From assembly GCA_910584245.1 (NCBI GenBank), contig CAJTZF010000006.1:95707-159706 (forward strand): 64,000 bases of DNA, given 5' to 3'. The notes beneath the pieces were generated by a model, which was not told the DNA's origin, ran no database searches, and saw only the letters and a list, made by a program, of their open reading frames with translations. The translations under genes and the position numbers were made by a program. This document shows positions 62,353 through 64,000 of this stretch, piece by piece. The first letter of the stretch is position 1. Each line of letters begins with the position of its first letter. This DNA is from an uncultured Eubacterium sp. (lineage in GTDB: Bacteria; Bacillota; Clostridia; Lachnospirales; Lachnospiraceae).

Positions 62353-62371
62353 CCCTTATGGACACAAAACC

Positions 62372-63874
62372 TTAATTTGCCTGTGCAAACGCTATTTTTT
62401 CAAAATCAGAAACCGGCATTGGCCTTGCAAAAATATAACCTTGTATGTAATCACACTCTGCCTCTTTCAGATAATCGACCTGGGAGCGCACCTCCACCCC
62501 TTCTGATATCGTCCTCAGCTCCAAATCCTGTGCGAGATGAATCACGCTGTTGATTACGCTCTTGCTCCTCTTATTGTCTTCTGTCTCCTTAAAAAATACC
62601 CGGTCCAGCTTCAGCGCATCCACTTCCACTTCCTTCAACATATTTAACGAAGAATAACCGCTTCCAAAATCGTCTATGGAACACAGCATGCCCGCCTCAT
62701 GAATTTTATCAATCAGCTCCTTGAGCATAGACATCTCATTATAAAAAAGAGATTCCGTCAATTCTATTTCGATTGACCGGTCCGGGACATCATATCGGCT
62801 CAAAATCTGCATGTACCGCTCAAAAAACCCTGGCACAGAAAAATGCCCTCTCGACATATTGACTGAAATCGGTATAATCCGATAACCATTTTTATTCCAT
62901 TTCTCTACGAGCCTGCACACCTGCTCAAACATATATAAATCCAGTTCTACAATGAATCCGTTTTTCTCAAAAAGAGGTATAAACTCATTTGGAACTATCA
63001 TTCCTTCCACTGGATCCATCCACCGCACAAGCGCCTCGGCGCCCCCGATCGTCTCATTCTCAAGTTCATATTTCGGCTGCAAATACGGGATAAATTCACC
63101 ATTTCTCAATGCCCGTTCCATTTTCATTTCAAGTTCTTTTTCCCTGCCAAGCTGCTTCTTGTCCTTTTCATCATACACGCCCATATGTACTAAGTGCTGC
63201 ATAGAATGAGTCACCCGTTTCAGGGCCAAATTTGCCTTCTCCAGCATAGCTGAGACGGACTCATTTTTATCCACAACCTGATATATGCCAAAATAAAGCT
63301 TGATTCCGTATTCCACCCCGTCCTTATCCTTCAGGCTAGAGAGCTGCTCATTAATTCTGGCCAGACGGTGCTCCAATTTATTCATGGACAAAAAGCGCAT
63401 CAACATGCCAAAGTTATCCGCCATAATCCTGCCCGACGCCTCATCCCAGCTGAGCATTTCTTCATCAATAATTTGATGAATCTTCTTTAAAACCACATCG
63501 CCCTCATCATCGCCATAGGCATCATTAATCAGCTTAAACCGGTCTATATTGGCGTACACCACCACAAACTCTCCCTCACCTTTCAACAAACGGGAGCAAA
63601 CTCTCTCGAACTCCTTTTTATTTTTCCCGCCGGTCACATCGTCCCGGCCCTGTTTCCCATAAAACTGTACGTATTTAACTACCAGCGACAATAGTATCAG
63701 TGCGATAACCAATGTCAAAATTCCCACTTTCGTCAACATACTTTCTACATTCCAAAGTGCAATATTAAGAACACAGATAAATGCAACTCCGGCGACCACA
63801 TCCCACACAACCATGCCGAGCATCGCCCACCACTCGTAGATTTTTGACTGAATTCGCTTCAAGAAATGCTTCAC
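62372..63874 (-). CDS. Membrane EAL-domain protein with degenerate GGDEF
   Basis: This 500-residue protein has two N-terminal membrane helices (about 17-70). The next domain is GGDEF-like (ANIDRFKLINDAYGDDEG) but carries MADNF in place of GGDEF, so it should not make cyclic di-GMP. The EAL phosphodiesterase domain looks complete: AEALVRW, NMSRGHFSVPGF, ELTESLF, DDFGSGYSSL, KLDRVF and ISEGVE. It probably degrades cyclic di-GMP at the membrane, perhaps tuned by GTP bound to the dead GGDEF. The gene is monocistronic; an AT-rich 126-bp stretch to the window edge holds no gene that I can see. Confidence 0.9.
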   Translation of the reverse strand: MKHFLKRIQSKIYEWWAMLGMVVWDVVAGVAFICVLNIALWNVESMLTKVGILTLVIALILLSLVVKYVQFYGKQGRDDVTGGKNKKEFERVCSRLLKGEGEFVVVYANIDRFKLINDAYGDDEGDVVLKKIHQIIDEEMLSWDEASGRIMADNFGMLMRFLSMNKLEHRLARINEQLSSLKDKDGVEYGIKLYFGIYQVVDKNESVSAMLEKANLALKRVTHSMQHLVHMGVYDEKDKKQLGREKELEMKMERALRNGEFIPYLQPKYELENETIGGAEALVRWMDPVEGMIVPNEFIPLFEKNGFIVELDLYMFEQVCRLVEKWNKNGYRIIPISVNMSRGHFSVPGFFERYMQILSRYDVPDRSIEIELTESLFYNEMSMLKELIDKIHEAGMLCSIDDFGSGYSSLNMLKEVEVDALKLDRVFFKETEDNKRSKSVINSVIHLAQDLELRTISEGVEVRSQVDYLKEAECDYIQGYIFARPMPVSDFEKIAFAQAN

Positions 63875-64000
63875 ACCGAATGCCCCCTATTCTTTCGTCT
63901 AATCTTCATTATAACTCAAACCAGTAACTTTTACAAGTTCTTTATACAAGTAACATTCCCTTGTTTTATGTTTATGTATTTGTTTTGCAAGTCTCATAAT

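Noticed and set aside
1..64000. CRISPR arrays, insertion sequences, prophage, tRNA or rRNA genes
   Set aside because: I looked for regularly spaced repeats, transposase or integrase proteins, and tRNA/rRNA signatures by eye and found none; a tRNAscan-SE or CRISPR search would settle it.

Overview
The window looks like the chromosome of an endospore-forming, low-to-moderate-GC anaerobic Firmicute, most likely a Lachnospiraceae-type clostridium. The evidence is a dipicolinate synthase pair (dpaA/dpaB), a SpoVAF-type germination protein, a YtaF-like sporulation membrane protein, an AbrB gene with a Spo0A box in its promoter, a T-box in front of thrS, a long Bacillus/Clostridium-type SRP RNA, and several small families (DUF4250, DUF6128-like, DUF6715-like) that I associate with Lachnospiraceae. 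I see no phage, insertion sequence, CRISPR array, rRNA or tRNA gene. Coding density is high. Every stretch of more than about 300 bases without an intact gene has an explanation: the T-box leader (11854-12310), a broken PIN gene (25315-25780), and the SRP RNA (43701-44144).

Layout. 1-9.5 kb: a partial membrane protein, a YtaF-like protein, a Ca2+-type P-ATPase, a soluble CZB chemoreceptor, a ZIP metal transporter, an autoregulated MarR-MATE efflux operon, and a DUF2752 gene meeting two DUF4190-like genes. 9.5-14 kb: the T-box-controlled thrS operon and an acyl-CoA synthetase. 14-22 kb: a NusG-II/Gx-transporter pair, then a block matching the Bacillus subtilis yaaO-to-abrB region (Orn/Lys/Arg decarboxylase, a nucleotide-kinase-like gene where tmk sits, yaaR, holB, ricT, yabB/trmN6, rsmI, abrB). 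22-28 kb: a YhfC protease, an Fe-S helicase with an N-terminal nuclease domain, a nonsense-disrupted PIN gene in an AT-rich islet, CvfB, an acyl-ACP thioesterase, a GNAT and DUF4250. 28-31 kb: a three-gene cluster of Cthe_2159-type surface protein, DUF4956 membrane protein and VTC-type polyphosphate polymerase domain.

31-39.5 kb: spoVAF, a small acidic protein, a MoxR/DUF58/transglutaminase operon, murA and a flavin reductase. 39.5-48.6 kb: a TPR protein ending in what looks like a dead AAA+ domain, a very large cyclic-nucleotide-binding protein, the SRP RNA, dpaA-dpaB, an asparagine synthetase and a DUF6128-like protein. 48.6-64 kb: a mostly minus-strand housekeeping run with pta, an ABC-2 exporter, an AlkD-like protein, tsaD, RNase Z, tsaB, tsaE, an rRNA m5C methyltransferase and cytidine deaminase. 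It ends with a large exported protein carrying a degenerate C39-like domain, then an orphan small gene and an EAL protein with a degenerate GGDEF domain.

The candidates I consider most worth pursuing as undescribed biology are the pseudo-AAA+/cyclic-nucleotide pair (39512-43700), the VTC-DUF4956-Cthe_2159 cluster (28019-30947), and the membrane-anchored pseudo-peptidase at 59194-61725. All family assignments come from reading motifs by eye; no database search was run.
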